Positions 44,573 to 53,353 of a stretch of DNA of 64,000 nt are shown here, in pieces; positions within the stretch are counted from its first letter, which is position 1, and the number at the start of each line of letters is the position of its first letter. The translations under genes and the position numbers were made by a program. The notes beneath the pieces are model-generated. The model searched no databases. It was not told the origin of the DNA and saw nothing but the letters and a program-made list of their open reading frames with translations. Source of the stretch: Agrobacterium larrymoorei (GTDB lineage Bacteria; Pseudomonadota; Alphaproteobacteria; Rhizobiales; Rhizobiaceae); assembly GCF_005145045.1 (NCBI RefSeq), contig NZ_CP039691.1, forward strand, positions 2,244,001-2,308,000, in the 5' to 3' direction.

Positions 44573-44983
44573 ATGAGCGATCTCAAATCTCCGAAAATCA
44601 CCAAAACCGATGCCGAGTGGCGCGAACAGCTGACGCCGGATCAGTACCGCATCCTGCGCGAACACGGCACCGAGCGCGCCTTTACCGGCCCCTATTGGGA
44701 CAGCACCGAAAAAGGCCTCTACCGTTGTGCCGCCTGCGATGAACCGCTTTTCATCTCCGACACCAAATTCGATGCGGGCTGCGGCTGGCCAAGCTATTTC
44801 GAACCGGTGAAGCCGGATGCGGTGACCGAACATCGCGACACGGCCTTCGGCATGGTCCGCACCGAAATCCGCTGCGCCAACTGCGGCGGCCACCTCGGCC
44901 ACGTCTTCCCCGACGGCCCACCCCCAACCGGCCTGCGCTACTGCATCAACGGCCATTCCATGGTGTTCGAGCCGCAGGAATAA
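44573..44983 (+). CDS. msrB: Peptide-methionine (R)-S-oxide reductase MsrB
   Basis: 136 residues; repairs methionine-R-sulfoxide in proteins. Structural zinc cysteines C52/C55 (RCAACDE) and C101/C104 ([13 protein letters not shown]), and catalytic C124 in [20 protein letters not shown] is the substrate-binding stretch. Preceded by AAGGGG. No msrA nearby. Confidence 0.97.
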   Translation: MSDLKSPKITKTDAEWREQLTPDQYRILREHGTERAFTGPYWDSTEKGLYRCAACDEPLFISDTKFDAGCGWPSYFEPVKPDAVTEHRDTAFGMVRTEIRCANCGGHLGHVFPDGPPPTGLRYCINGHSMVFEPQE

Positions 44984-44995
44984 CCCGGAGTTTTC

Positions 44996-45023
44996 AAGGC
45001 CGCTTCAATGAAGCGGCCTTTTC
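44996..45023 (+). terminator. Rho-independent terminator after msrB
   Basis: AAGGCCGCTTC-AAT-GAAGCGGCCTT followed by TTCGTTT, 12 bp after the msrB stop. Confidence 0.85.
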
Positions 45024-45033
45024 GTTTGAGGCA

Positions 45034-45447
45034 CTATGCTACGCTGGCCACTGCGTTCGTTTCGAAAGCCAGCCCCTCATCCGCCCAGCCGGTGATGCCG
45101 CCGATCATGATTTTGACCTTTCGGTTAAGCCTCGCCAGATTGAGTGCAGCGCGGTCTGCGCCGTTGCAATGCGGGCCTGCGCAATAAACCACGAAGAGCG
45201 TGTCCTGTGGCCAGTCCTGCATGCGCTCTGCCGTCATATCCGCGTGGCGAAGGTGGATAGCGCCGGGTATGTGTTTGCGGGCATAGGCTTCCGGTGATCC
45301 AACCACATGCAGGAGAACGAAATCCTGCTCTCCTTTTTCGATGGACGCTGCAACGTCCCAGCAATCGGTCTCAACGGAAAGTCTGCGGGAAAAGTGGTCG
45401 ATGACGACGCTTGCCGGAGCGGCTGGGATTTCGGTGACGTAGCTCAT
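45034..45447 (-). CDS. Rhodanese-like domain protein
   Basis: 137 residues, single rhodanese domain: FVLLHVVGSPEAYARKHIPG, then AIHLRH and the active-site loop with C89 in VVYCAGPHCNGADRAA. Sulfur or persulfide transfer is likely. Divergent from ftrA across 88 bp, a pairing that suggests FtrA regulates it. Confidence 0.92.
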   Translation of the reverse strand: MSYVTEIPAAPASVVIDHFSRRLSVETDCWDVAASIEKGEQDFVLLHVVGSPEAYARKHIPGAIHLRHADMTAERMQDWPQDTLFVVYCAGPHCNGADRAALNLARLNRKVKIMIGGITGWADEGLAFETNAVASVA

Positions 45448-45535
45448 AAATGCCTCCTTGTTTTGTTACGCAGGCATCGTATTTCGCGGACCCAAGGTCT
45501 GGCAGATGGCATGATTGCCATATATCGTAAAAATC

Positions 45536-46534
45536 ATGACAAACACGCTCGATACCCATATCAAACCCAACCGCCTTGTCGTGGCGCTGGCCTATGACGG
45601 GCTGTGCACCTTCGAGTTTGGCGTTGCTGTCGAGGTCTTCGGGCTCTCGCGCCCGGAAATGGGAGCTGACTGGTATCGCTTTGCCGTAGCAGCGATTGAT
45701 GATGGCGAAATGCATGCGACAGGTGGCGTGCGCTTCATTGCCGATGGAGGTGTCGAGTTGATCGAGCGGGCGGGCACCATCATCGTACCGGGGTGGCGGG
45801 GCGTGGATGCCGCCGTGCCGGAAGCGCTCTGCGCCGCACTTCGCAAAGCGCATGAAAATGGTGCGCGTCTGCTTTCCATATGCTCCGGGGTTTTCGTTCT
45901 CGCTGCCGCAGGCCTTCTCGATGGCAAGCGAGCGACAACGCATTGGCGTTATACCAAAGCGCTGGCGGAGCGAAATCCTCACATCGAAGTTATGCCGGAT
46001 GTGCTCTATGTCGATGGAGGCAATGTGCTGACCTCTGCCGGAAGTGCTGCGGGTATCGATCTTTGCCTGCATCTCATCCGCCGCGATTTCGGCACCAAGG
46101 CCGCGAATATGGTCGCCCGCCGCCTTGTCGTGCCGCCTCACCGGGATGGCGGGCAGGCGCAATTCATAGACAAGGCGGTGCCGGAGCCGCATGAGCGATC
46201 AAGGCTCGGCCCCTTGCTGGACGCGATGCAAGCGGATTTGACCGGCAGCTACACCGTTTCCGAACTGGCGCATATGGCAGGCATGAGCGGACGCACGCTT
46301 CTGCGCCGCTTCGAATCCGCAACCGGCACAACGCCTGCCAAATGGCTTTTGCTTCAAAGGCTGGCAAAGGCGAAAGATCTGTTGGAGACTTCCCCTCTTG
46401 GAATGGAGGCCATCGCTGAAAACTGCGGCCTCGGTTCCGCCGCCAATCTACGCCACCACTTTCGGCAGCAATTCTCAACGACGCCAGCGGCCTATCGGGA
46501 AAAATTCAGCATTGCCCTCAGGAAGGAACCCTAA
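45536..46534 (+). CDS. ftrA: AraC-family regulator FtrA (DJ-1/PfpI-type N-terminus)
   Basis: 332 residues from the ATG at 45536. The N-terminal GATase1-like domain (VVALAYDGLCTFEFGVAVEV, SICSGVFVLAAAGLL) is followed by two AraC HTHs (YTVSELAHMAGMSGRTLLRR; MEAIAENCGLGSAANLRHHF). This is the FtrA/GlxA architecture. Ligand unknown; likely controls the divergent rhodanese gene. Confidence 0.9.
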   Translation: MTNTLDTHIKPNRLVVALAYDGLCTFEFGVAVEVFGLSRPEMGADWYRFAVAAIDDGEMHATGGVRFIADGGVELIERAGTIIVPGWRGVDAAVPEALCAALRKAHENGARLLSICSGVFVLAAAGLLDGKRATTHWRYTKALAERNPHIEVMPDVLYVDGGNVLTSAGSAAGIDLCLHLIRRDFGTKAANMVARRLVVPPHRDGGQAQFIDKAVPEPHERSRLGPLLDAMQADLTGSYTVSELAHMAGMSGRTLLRRFESATGTTPAKWLLLQRLAKAKDLLETSPLGMEAIAENCGLGSAANLRHHFRQQFSTTPAAYREKFSIALRKEP

Positions 46535-47018
46535 GCTCCATGCTGGTTAAATCCAGCCAGCGGCCGAATTTTTTGCCGACTTCGGAATAGCGGCCGACGA
46601 TGCGGAAGCCGAGTTTTTCGTGGAGGCGGATGGAGGCTGTGTTTTCGGATTCGATGGCGCCGATCAGGACGTGGACGCCTGCGGCCTTCGCGTGTTCGAT
46701 GAGAGACAGCATCAGAAGCTTGCCGATGCCGTGGCCGCGTGCGTCCTTGTGGACATAGACGGAATGTTCGCGGGTGTGCCTGTAGCCATCGAAGGGGCGC
46801 CAGTCTCCAAAGGAGGCGTAGCCGACGACTGCGCCATCTTTCACCGCGACGATGACGGGGAAGCCGCGGTCGGTGCGGGCCTTGAACCAATCCTTGCGGT
46901 TTTGCAGATCGACCAGCGTCTCGTTCCAGATGGCGGTCGTGTTTTCCACGGCATCATTATAGATGTCCATGATTGTGGGAAGATCTTCGACGATGGCGTC
47001 GCGCAGTTCGATGCTCAT
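46518..47018 (-). CDS. GNAT N-acetyltransferase (PAT/MnaT-like)
   Basis: 166 residues. GNAT fold with acetyl-CoA loop HKDARGHGIGKLLMLSLIEH and YASFGDWRPFDGYRHTREHS, NTASIRLHEKLGFRIVG, and the GRWLDLTSMEL ending. All are typical of the phosphinothricin/methionine-derivative acetyltransferase group. It is convergent with ftrA, overlapping its 3' end by 17 bp. Confidence 0.92.
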   Translation of the reverse strand: MSIELRDAIVEDLPTIMDIYNDAVENTTAIWNETLVDLQNRKDWFKARTDRGFPVIVAVKDGAVVGYASFGDWRPFDGYRHTREHSVYVHKDARGHGIGKLLMLSLIEHAKAAGVHVLIGAIESENTASIRLHEKLGFRIVGRYSEVGKKFGRWLDLTSMELRVPS

Positions 47019-47102
47019 GCTTTATGTCCGCTGCAAATCAGAGTTCTGTCGGAACAATAGGCATCGCTAATCTTGCTGTGAAGTGATTTCCGTATCTGCT
47101 GC

Positions 47103-47774
47103 TCAATAAGCCACGGAGGGCGCGAGGCTGAAGCTCGTCATTACTGCCGAGTAATGCACCGCCGCCGCCACCACGACGAAGCCGTGCCAGATGGCATTCT
47201 GGAAGCGCAGGCGCTCCCACACATGAAAAACTACGCCGAGGGAATAGATGATGCCGCCGATGACGATGAGCCACATGGTAACGGGTGCCAGGTGGTTGGA
47301 AAGCGGCTGCGCCACCATCACACCGCTCCAGCCCATGCCGAGATAGAGCAGGATCGCCAGCCGATCGTAACGGCCCGGATAGAAGCATTTGAGAAAAATG
47401 CCGCCCAGCGCCGCCATCCAGATGCCGGCAAGCGTCACGGCAATCATCGGCTCCTCAATGCCGCGCTGGAGAAACGGCGTATAAGTGGCTGCGATCAAAA
47501 TGAAAATCGCGGAATGATCCAGCCTGCGCAGGAACCACTTCACCCTGGAGTGCGGCCAGATGTTGTAGGTAAAAGAAATGGACAGGCAGAGAATGAGGCC
47601 GAGAGCGTAAATCCATGCCGCTGCGATGGCGCTGAGGCTGCCCCACAACGTGACATAAAAGATGAGCGCGGTTGCGCCGATCAGCGCAAAAACAATGCCG
47701 ACGCCATGCACGATGCCATCGGCCACAATTTCATGAAGGTCATATCGGCGGCCAAATGGCCAAAGCTCGCTCAT
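47103..47774 (-). CDS. Hemolysin III/PAQR-family membrane protein
   Basis: 223 residues, seven helices. The PAQR/HlyIII signatures are present: HEIVADGIVHGVGIVFALIG, RRLDHSAIFILIAATYTPF and FHVWERLRFQNAIWHGFVVV, providing the conserved Ser/His/Asp metal-site residues. Despite the name, most bacterial members have no proven haemolytic role. Confidence 0.93.
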   Translation of the reverse strand: MSELWPFGRRYDLHEIVADGIVHGVGIVFALIGATALIFYVTLWGSLSAIAAAWIYALGLILCLSISFTYNIWPHSRVKWFLRRLDHSAIFILIAATYTPFLQRGIEEPMIAVTLAGIWMAALGGIFLKCFYPGRYDRLAILLYLGMGWSGVMVAQPLSNHLAPVTMWLIVIGGIIYSLGVVFHVWERLRFQNAIWHGFVVVAAAVHYSAVMTSFSLAPSVAY

Positions 47775-47891
47775 CTCGTCTTCCCGTCTGCAATTTCCGC
47801 ATCATGCAGACAATATGAGACAGGAACAAGACGTGGCAGACGATAAGACTTCACTTTGCATTCACGCCTGTCGCAAAAGCGGAGATGACGA

Positions 47892-48302
47892 TCAACGGTC
47901 CACCAGAACCGAGCATTTGGCGTGTCTCACGACCCGATCCGCCGTTGCGCCGATGAAGTAGTTGGTGAAATCCGGCGTGTGCGAGGCAATGATGATGAGA
48001 TCGGCATTCGCTTCTTCCGCAAGGCCCAGAATTTCCCGTGCAGGCGCACCGCTTCTGATTTCGACCGCACCGATCCTGTCCGATTTTTCCTTCAGCACGG
48101 CGAGCCTGTTCTTTGCATCCTTGATTGCATTTTCGATGATATCCATCGGCACGTCGATGGCGAGATAGTTCGGCAGATCTTCCACCACATTCACGAGCAC
48201 GATCTGCCCGCCGTCATCGAGAAGCGCCTCGGCTTTCTTCAATGTGCGTTCGGCCTTGTCGGCGTTGCTCAGATCGACGGGGACGAGGATTTTTCTGTAC
48301 AT
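47892..48302 (-). CDS. Universal stress protein (UspA family)
   Basis: 136 residues: MYRKILVPVDLSNADKAERT start, LIIIASHTPDFTNYFIGATA, then DRVVRHAKCSVLVDR, giving the Usp fold. The ATP loop (G-x2-G-x9-G-S/T) is modified to a G-A-T-A form, so nucleotide binding is uncertain. A ribosome-binding GGGAG precedes the ATG. Confidence 0.93.
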   Translation of the reverse strand: MYRKILVPVDLSNADKAERTLKKAEALLDDGGQIVLVNVVEDLPNYLAIDVPMDIIENAIKDAKNRLAVLKEKSDRIGAVEIRSGAPAREILGLAEEANADLIIIASHTPDFTNYFIGATADRVVRHAKCSVLVDR

Positions 48303-48532
48303 GTGTTTCTCCCTTCAGTTTCGAAAACAACTTTTCCGTTTATCTTGTTCCTTTAACATAAGCCCTTCGCCATGGTTCGGCTTGATTGAAATCAAGTCGG
48401 GCATGCGGTTTCATCGTCAACGAATATTGGAAAGTGAATCGCTGAACAGTGATCTTTTCTGAACGATGATCCGCCGTCATATTGAGCTCAAAGATTGCCG
48501 CGACACGCTGGCAGATGAATTTGGAGCCTATT

Positions 48533-49393
48533 ATGACGCAGGAAAAGCAATTCGCATTCACGCGACCGGGATATGTCGGTCAGGCGCATCTCGTGGTGCA
48601 GGATCTGGCACAGGTGTCTGGTTTCTATCAGAACATCATTGGCCTTTCCGTTCTCGAGAAGAGCGCGAGCGGAGAGGTTCTGGGCGTAAACGGTCTGCCG
48701 CTTTTAACGCTGACCACATCCGGGGATGCTGCCGAGGCTCCGCGTAACGCTGCCGGTCTGTTCCATACCGCATTCCTGATGCCAAGCCGGGCGGATCTGG
48801 CACAGTGGCTGGCGCATGTCGCTCGCAACAACATCCAGCTTCAGGGCGCATCGGATCACCTCGTCAGCGAGGCCATCTATCTCTCCGACCCGGAAGGAAA
48901 CGGCATCGAAGTCTATCGCGACCGCCAGCCGGACGAATGGTCTTACCAGACCGATGGCACGGTGAGCATGTCCACGCTGAGGCTCGACCTTCAGGCACTG
49001 TATGACAGCGCACCACAGACGCCATTCCACAAGGCCGCCGAAGGCACTGCAATCGGCCACATCCACCTGCAGGTGGGCGCATTGCCGCAGGCTGACGCCT
49101 TTTATCAGGATGTTCTGGGCCTGAAGATCATGGCGCGTTACCCGGGCGCCAGCTTCTTCGGTTATGGCGCTTATCACCACCATGTTGCGGCCAATATCTG
49201 GAACAGCAAGGGTGCTCAGGCCCGCTCGGAAAATATGACGGGTCTTTCCGGCTACTCGCTGAAGTTCAACGAGAAGGAAACGCTGGACAATGCCCTCGCG
49301 GCGCTGGACCGGCTGGAAATTTCCACAGAACGTCAAAGTGACGGCGTGGCGGTGAAGGACCCCTGGGGTATCGGGCTGAAGCTTTCAGCCTGA
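48533..49393 (+). CDS. VOC-family ring-cleavage dioxygenase/glyoxalase-like protein
   Basis: 286 residues from the ATG at 48533 (GGAG 8 nt upstream). Two VOC modules: residues ~15-130 (GQAHLVVQDLAQVSGFYQNI through to SDPEGNGIEVYRDR) and ~165-285 (IGHIHLQVGALPQADAFYQD through to KDPWGIGLKLSA). The HIHLQV and EVYRDR histidine/glutamate positions fit the metal site. Resembles CatE-type catechol 2,3-dioxygenases; true substrate unknown. Confidence 0.85.
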   Translation: MTQEKQFAFTRPGYVGQAHLVVQDLAQVSGFYQNIIGLSVLEKSASGEVLGVNGLPLLTLTTSGDAAEAPRNAAGLFHTAFLMPSRADLAQWLAHVARNNIQLQGASDHLVSEAIYLSDPEGNGIEVYRDRQPDEWSYQTDGTVSMSTLRLDLQALYDSAPQTPFHKAAEGTAIGHIHLQVGALPQADAFYQDVLGLKIMARYPGASFFGYGAYHHHVAANIWNSKGAQARSENMTGLSGYSLKFNEKETLDNALAALDRLEISTERQSDGVAVKDPWGIGLKLSA

Positions 49394-49497
49394 TACCAAT
49401 CGCTAATAGCCTATTTTAGCTAGGCAAAACATATTTCCAGATGGCTGGAACTGCGTTGCAATCTATGCGTTCTCCATCGCTTATGGGGACGCATATC

Positions 49498-50661
49498 ATG
49501 AACGATCAACTCTTGACCCACCGGAAGAAACGCCACGCGCCGATGGCGGAGGTCGATCGCGACCCTGCGGTCAAGACTGCTCTTGCAACCGCGCAGGACG
49601 ATGCACGAAGCCAGCAGCCATTGGGGCGGGAAGCGCTTGACGTTGCCGTATCCTGGTCGGTCGTCGGCCTGTTTCTGATCGTCCTCATGGCTGTCATCCA
49701 CACCTTGTCGCTCGTCCTCATTCCCATCGTCATGGCGATTGTCGTCGGCATGATTCTCGGTGTTGCGGCTGAGAAGCTCGGTTCTTACGGCATACCCGGC
49801 TTTGCCGTGGCATTGATCCTTTCATCTGCCGTGGCGCTGGTGCTGTTTCTGGTGGTGAATTCTTTGGTGGAGCCGCTTTCGGCACTTGCAAGCGAAGGCC
49901 CCGGCCTTCTGGAGAAGACGCTCGATCGCTTCCTGCCGTATTTCCAGAACATTCGCTGGCTGAATATTTCCGCCGCCACCTTCAGTCTCGGCTCCATGTC
50001 CATGGAATCACTGATTTCGCGCAGCGGCGAGATCATCACTCTCGTCGGCGCAAACCTGACACCGGCCATCGTGCAGGGTCTCATGTTCTTCGCCGCGCTG
50101 CTGCTTTTCCTCTACAGCCGAGTCAGGCTCCGCAAGGCCGTCATCATGGCCTTCCCTCAGAGGCACCAGCGGCTCAGAACCATTCGCACCATTGCTTCCA
50201 TCGAAACCGTGCTGAGCTCCTACTTCGCAACAGCCTCGCTGCTTTATGCCGCGCTTGGCTGTTCCATGGTGGTCATCGCTTATGTGGGCGGGCTGGCAAT
50301 GCCGTTTCTCTGGGGCCTCTTCGCGTTCCTATCCAGCTTCGTGCCCTTCCTCGGCATCACAGCCATGACGCTGGCACTGGCCGTCGCAGGCATCATCACC
50401 CATGACAGCCTGTTTCTCGCTCTCCTGCCTTCCATCGTCTTCTTCACCATTCACCTGCTGATGGAAAACCTCGTCTTCCCCGCAGTTGTTGGGAAAAATC
50501 TGGAGATCAACCCCTTCCTCGTCTTTGTCGCCATCATCTTCTGGACATGGATGTGGGGTGCAGCAGGCGCAATGCTCGCCCTCCCGCTCTCCCTCATCGG
50601 CATGACGGTTGCGCGTGAACTGTTCCCATCCCGCAAGGTGGTGCCGAATCTGCCGGATTGA
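49498..50661 (+). CDS. AI-2E family (PerM-like) transporter
   Basis: 387 residues from the ATG at 49498. A soluble N-terminus of ~45 residues, then eight predicted helices with family hallmarks PFLWGLFAFLSSFVPFLGIT and HLLMENLVFPAVVGKNLEIN, then GAAGAMLALPLSLI. Family members have been linked to AI-2 export and Na+/H+ antiport; the substrate here is unknown. Confidence 0.9.
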   Translation: MNDQLLTHRKKRHAPMAEVDRDPAVKTALATAQDDARSQQPLGREALDVAVSWSVVGLFLIVLMAVIHTLSLVLIPIVMAIVVGMILGVAAEKLGSYGIPGFAVALILSSAVALVLFLVVNSLVEPLSALASEGPGLLEKTLDRFLPYFQNIRWLNISAATFSLGSMSMESLISRSGEIITLVGANLTPAIVQGLMFFAALLLFLYSRVRLRKAVIMAFPQRHQRLRTIRTIASIETVLSSYFATASLLYAALGCSMVVIAYVGGLAMPFLWGLFAFLSSFVPFLGITAMTLALAVAGIITHDSLFLALLPSIVFFTIHLLMENLVFPAVVGKNLEINPFLVFVAIIFWTWMWGAAGAMLALPLSLIGMTVARELFPSRKVVPNLPD

Positions 50662-50740
50662 CCGCTACCAGTTCTTCGGTTTTCTACATATAGTTGTGAA
50701 TCGATGATCGGCTGTCGGAGCCGACCAGAGAAACAATATT

Positions 50741-50765
50741 GAAAACGATACTGAAAAGCGATACT
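50741..50765 (+). promoter_or_regulatory. Direct repeat in the hicAB promoter region
   Basis: GAAAACGATACT (50741-50752) is followed directly by GAAAAGCGATACT (50753-50765), immediately before hicA. Likely operator bound by the HicB DNA-binding domain; inferred from location and repetition. Confidence 0.45.
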
Positions 50766-50767
50766 AT

Positions 50768-51028
50768 ATGAAGTTGAGCAAGAAGCATCGAAGCGTGCTG
50801 GATGCGGTTTTTACCGACCCGGCGCTGGCGGAAATAGACTGGCGAGATATCGAAGCCCTTTTCCAGGCCTGCGGCGCGGAAATTTCCGAAGGAAGCGGCT
50901 CGCGTGTTCGGGTTGCACTCAACGGGGTGCGAGCGGTGTTTCACCGTCCGCATCCGCAAAAAGAAACGGACAAGGGAGCAGTGAAATCGGTGCGCCGGTT
51001 TCTCAGCGAAGCAGGAATAAGACCATGA
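50768..51028 (+). CDS. hicA: HicA-family mRNA interferase toxin
   Basis: 86 residues, dsRBD-like HicA fold: DWRDIEALFQACGAEISEGS followed by SRVRVALNGVRAVFHRPHPQ. The His in FHRPHP sits where HicA toxins keep their catalytic histidine. It overlaps hicB by 4 bp (ATGA), toxin first, the normal hicAB order. Confidence 0.9.
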   Translation: MKLSKKHRSVLDAVFTDPALAEIDWRDIEALFQACGAEISEGSGSRVRVALNGVRAVFHRPHPQKETDKGAVKSVRRFLSEAGIRP

Positions 51029-51354
51029 CCTTGATGCATTACAAGGGCTATGAAGCGGTCATCGAGTTCGATGAGGATGCAGAGATTTTCCACGGTGAAG
51101 TCATCAATCTGCGCGACGTGATCACGTTTCAAGGCACATCCGCAGCGGAGCTGAAACAGGCTTTGGCCGAATCTGTCGAAGACTATATCTCCTTCTGCAA
51201 GGAGCGTGGGGAAGAACCGGAAAAGCCATTTTCCGGCCAGTTCGTCGTGCGTGCTGAGCCGCGCCTGCATAAGGCGATTTCAACGGCTGCCCGAAGAGAC
51301 GGTGTGAGCCTGAATAAGTGGGTGACATCGACGCTGGAAAAGGCTGTCTCTTGA
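51025..51354 (+). CDS. hicB: HicB-family antitoxin
   Basis: 109 residues. The N-terminal degraded RNase H-like domain (YKGYEAVIEFDEDAEIFHGE, then VITFQGTSAAELKQALAESV) and the C-terminal ribbon-helix-helix (LHKAISTAARRDGVSLNKWV) are both present. It neutralises HicA and probably represses the operon. Confidence 0.93.
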   Translation: MTLMHYKGYEAVIEFDEDAEIFHGEVINLRDVITFQGTSAAELKQALAESVEDYISFCKERGEEPEKPFSGQFVVRAEPRLHKAISTAARRDGVSLNKWVTSTLEKAVS

Positions 51355-51356
51355 CC

Positions 51357-52079
51357 TCAGTTGGACGGCGGGTTGAAGGCCGGGTCGTCCAGGCGGGTGA
51401 AGGTTACGCCGCGCGCTTTCAGTGCCAGCAGGCCTTTCACTACACCTTCGCCAGCCTCGTGCGTGGGCTGGTTGATGTGAGAGATAATGACGTCGCCGTC
51501 CTTGGCGGAGGCGATGTGTTTTGCGGTCATGCTGGCACCGAGCAATGAGCCGCCGTCTCCATTGATGGAATAACCGGCCACGCGTTCGCCGAGTTGGTTG
51601 ATTGTTGCCATGGAGGACTGTGTGTATTTCGCTGTCGCGCCGCGGAACCAGTGGGGCTGGTAACCGGTGGCGGACACGATAGCCTGCCTCCCGCCTTCGA
51701 CTTCCTGAATGACGGCAGCCTCGGAACCGGCTGCGGCGATGCCGTAGATCGAGACGGGCTTGTCGACAGCGGGAACGTGGTTTTCGCCGTGATTTTCGAT
51801 TTCGAAGAGATCGGGATGCGCCAGCAGAGTGGCGAGCGCCTGCGGGTTATGTTTCAGCCAGCGCGCGGTGACGAAGATGGTTGCCGGGATTTTCTCGTTC
51901 ACCAGCGTATCGAGAATGCGAAAATCGGTCTTGCCCATGCAGGCATCCAGCGTGATCGCAACGCGCGTAACTTCGCCCTTGCCATGCATTTTCAGGCTCG
52001 GCTCCACGAGGCCGGAGCCTGCGAAAGCGGGAGAGGCAATGGCAACAAGCAGCGCGGCAATGTGGAAACGCTTCAACAT
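51357..52079 (-). CDS. Secreted polysaccharide deacetylase-like protein
   Basis: 240 residues with a signal peptide (MLKRFHIAALLVAIASPAFA). The NodB-fold motif 1 is TLDACMGKTD rather than the usual TFDDG. Motif 2 is EIENHGENH, keeping the H-x3-H-type metal ligands, and motif 3 is HWFRGATAKYT. The altered first motif removes one of the two acidic residues, so activity is uncertain. The stop is 2 bp from the convergent hicB stop. Confidence 0.82.
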   Translation of the reverse strand: MLKRFHIAALLVAIASPAFAGSGLVEPSLKMHGKGEVTRVAITLDACMGKTDFRILDTLVNEKIPATIFVTARWLKHNPQALATLLAHPDLFEIENHGENHVPAVDKPVSIYGIAAAGSEAAVIQEVEGGRQAIVSATGYQPHWFRGATAKYTQSSMATINQLGERVAGYSINGDGGSLLGASMTAKHIASAKDGDVIISHINQPTHEAGEGVVKGLLALKARGVTFTRLDDPAFNPPSN

Positions 52080-52133
52080 TTCAATAGGCTTTCGTATGTT
52101 TCAGCAGTGAATGCCGCCCGCAAAGCGCCGGAA

Positions 52134-53054
52134 TTATGGCGTTGCGGCGGGCAGGCCATCCAGTTCGGCAAGCTTTGCCAAAGCATCTTCCACGCGCTGC
52201 GTATCGCTGATGCCAAGCGGCATGACGGGCAGCGGCGGCTGGCGGTGCGTGAGCGACAGGAGATTGGCAGCGGCATAGACGACGCGGTAACTGCCGAACT
52301 CCCTAAACAGCGCCCAAAGTGGCTCGAAATAACTTTGCAGACGCTGAACTTCGGCAGCATCCTGTGCCTGAGCGGCGCGCAGCAGACGCAATGATGGCAC
52401 CGGCAGAAGGCCGCCGATAACGCTGTACCAGGCATCCGCGCCCTGCATCACGGCGTCAGCACAGCCCCAATCACCGCTATATCCAATGGCAAAATCATCG
52501 CCCAGACGCGGGCGCAGACGCTCAAGCTCGGGCTTGAATTCCATATTGGCGGGCAGCGGCATTTTTACCGAGAGAATGTGCGGAATATAGGCGAGCCGAA
52601 CCAGCAATTCGTCGCTAAAGGTGAAATGCGTTGTCGACGGATTGCTGTAGATGCAAAGCGGCAACGCCGTTGCGCCCGCAACGGCAGCGAAATGATGATA
52701 AGCCTCTTCCTGCGTCAAAGGCGTGTAGGACACCGGGGCAAGCAGCAGAGCATCCGCACCGGCACTTTCCGCATCCTTCGCAAGAGCCGTCGCCTCGTCC
52801 GTGCGCAATGCGCCGACGCCGACCATCAGCGTGCGCTTGCCCTTAAGGCAATCCGCCGCCGCCTGCACGGCACGCAGTCTTTCAGCGCGCGAAAGATAGG
52901 CATAGCTTCCAGTGCTACCCAAAAGGCCAACGGAATCGACGCCTGCGGCATCCAACCGCTCGACAAGCCGCGACAGCGCCTCGACATCGACGCAGCCATT
53001 CTCATCCGCTGGCGTCAACGGAAACGCGGAAAGACCGTGAAACCTGCTGCTCAT
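52134..53054 (-). CDS. Dihydrodipicolinate synthase/N-acetylneuraminate lyase family protein
   Basis: 306 residues from the ATG at 53054 (GAGGGG upstream). TIM-barrel class I aldolase with Schiff-base lysine K164 (LSVKMP), catalytic Tyr136 (YSNPSTT) and GLLGSTGSYAYLSRAER. The GSTG loop in place of the GTTGE of true DapA suggests a keto-acid aldolase or dehydratase other than lysine biosynthesis. Substrate unknown. Confidence 0.9.
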   Translation of the reverse strand: MSSRFHGLSAFPLTPADENGCVDVEALSRLVERLDAAGVDSVGLLGSTGSYAYLSRAERLRAVQAAADCLKGKRTLMVGVGALRTDEATALAKDAESAGADALLLAPVSYTPLTQEEAYHHFAAVAGATALPLCIYSNPSTTHFTFSDELLVRLAYIPHILSVKMPLPANMEFKPELERLRPRLGDDFAIGYSGDWGCADAVMQGADAWYSVIGGLLPVPSLRLLRAAQAQDAAEVQRLQSYFEPLWALFREFGSYRVVYAAANLLSLTHRQPPLPVMPLGISDTQRVEDALAKLAELDGLPAATP

Positions 53055-53353
53055 AAAAATGCCCCTCAAAACCCTCTGATGAGAAGGATTACGGGGCAAA
53101 GCAGCGGACGGCAATAACAATATGAAATCAGTTAGATATGGTTGCGGATGGGCAACAATATGGGTGTTGGGAGGGTGCGTCGAACTCCATCTCTCCCCTT
53201 GTGGGAGAGAAAGCAATTTCAACATCTTAGCGAAGCTAAGTGTTAGAAATTGCAAGTGAGGGGTCTTATCGCGACCGTAGCCGAACCCCTCACCTGAAAA
53301 ATCTATGACTTAGCTGAAGCTAAGACCATGATTTTTCTTCCTCTCCCACAAGG

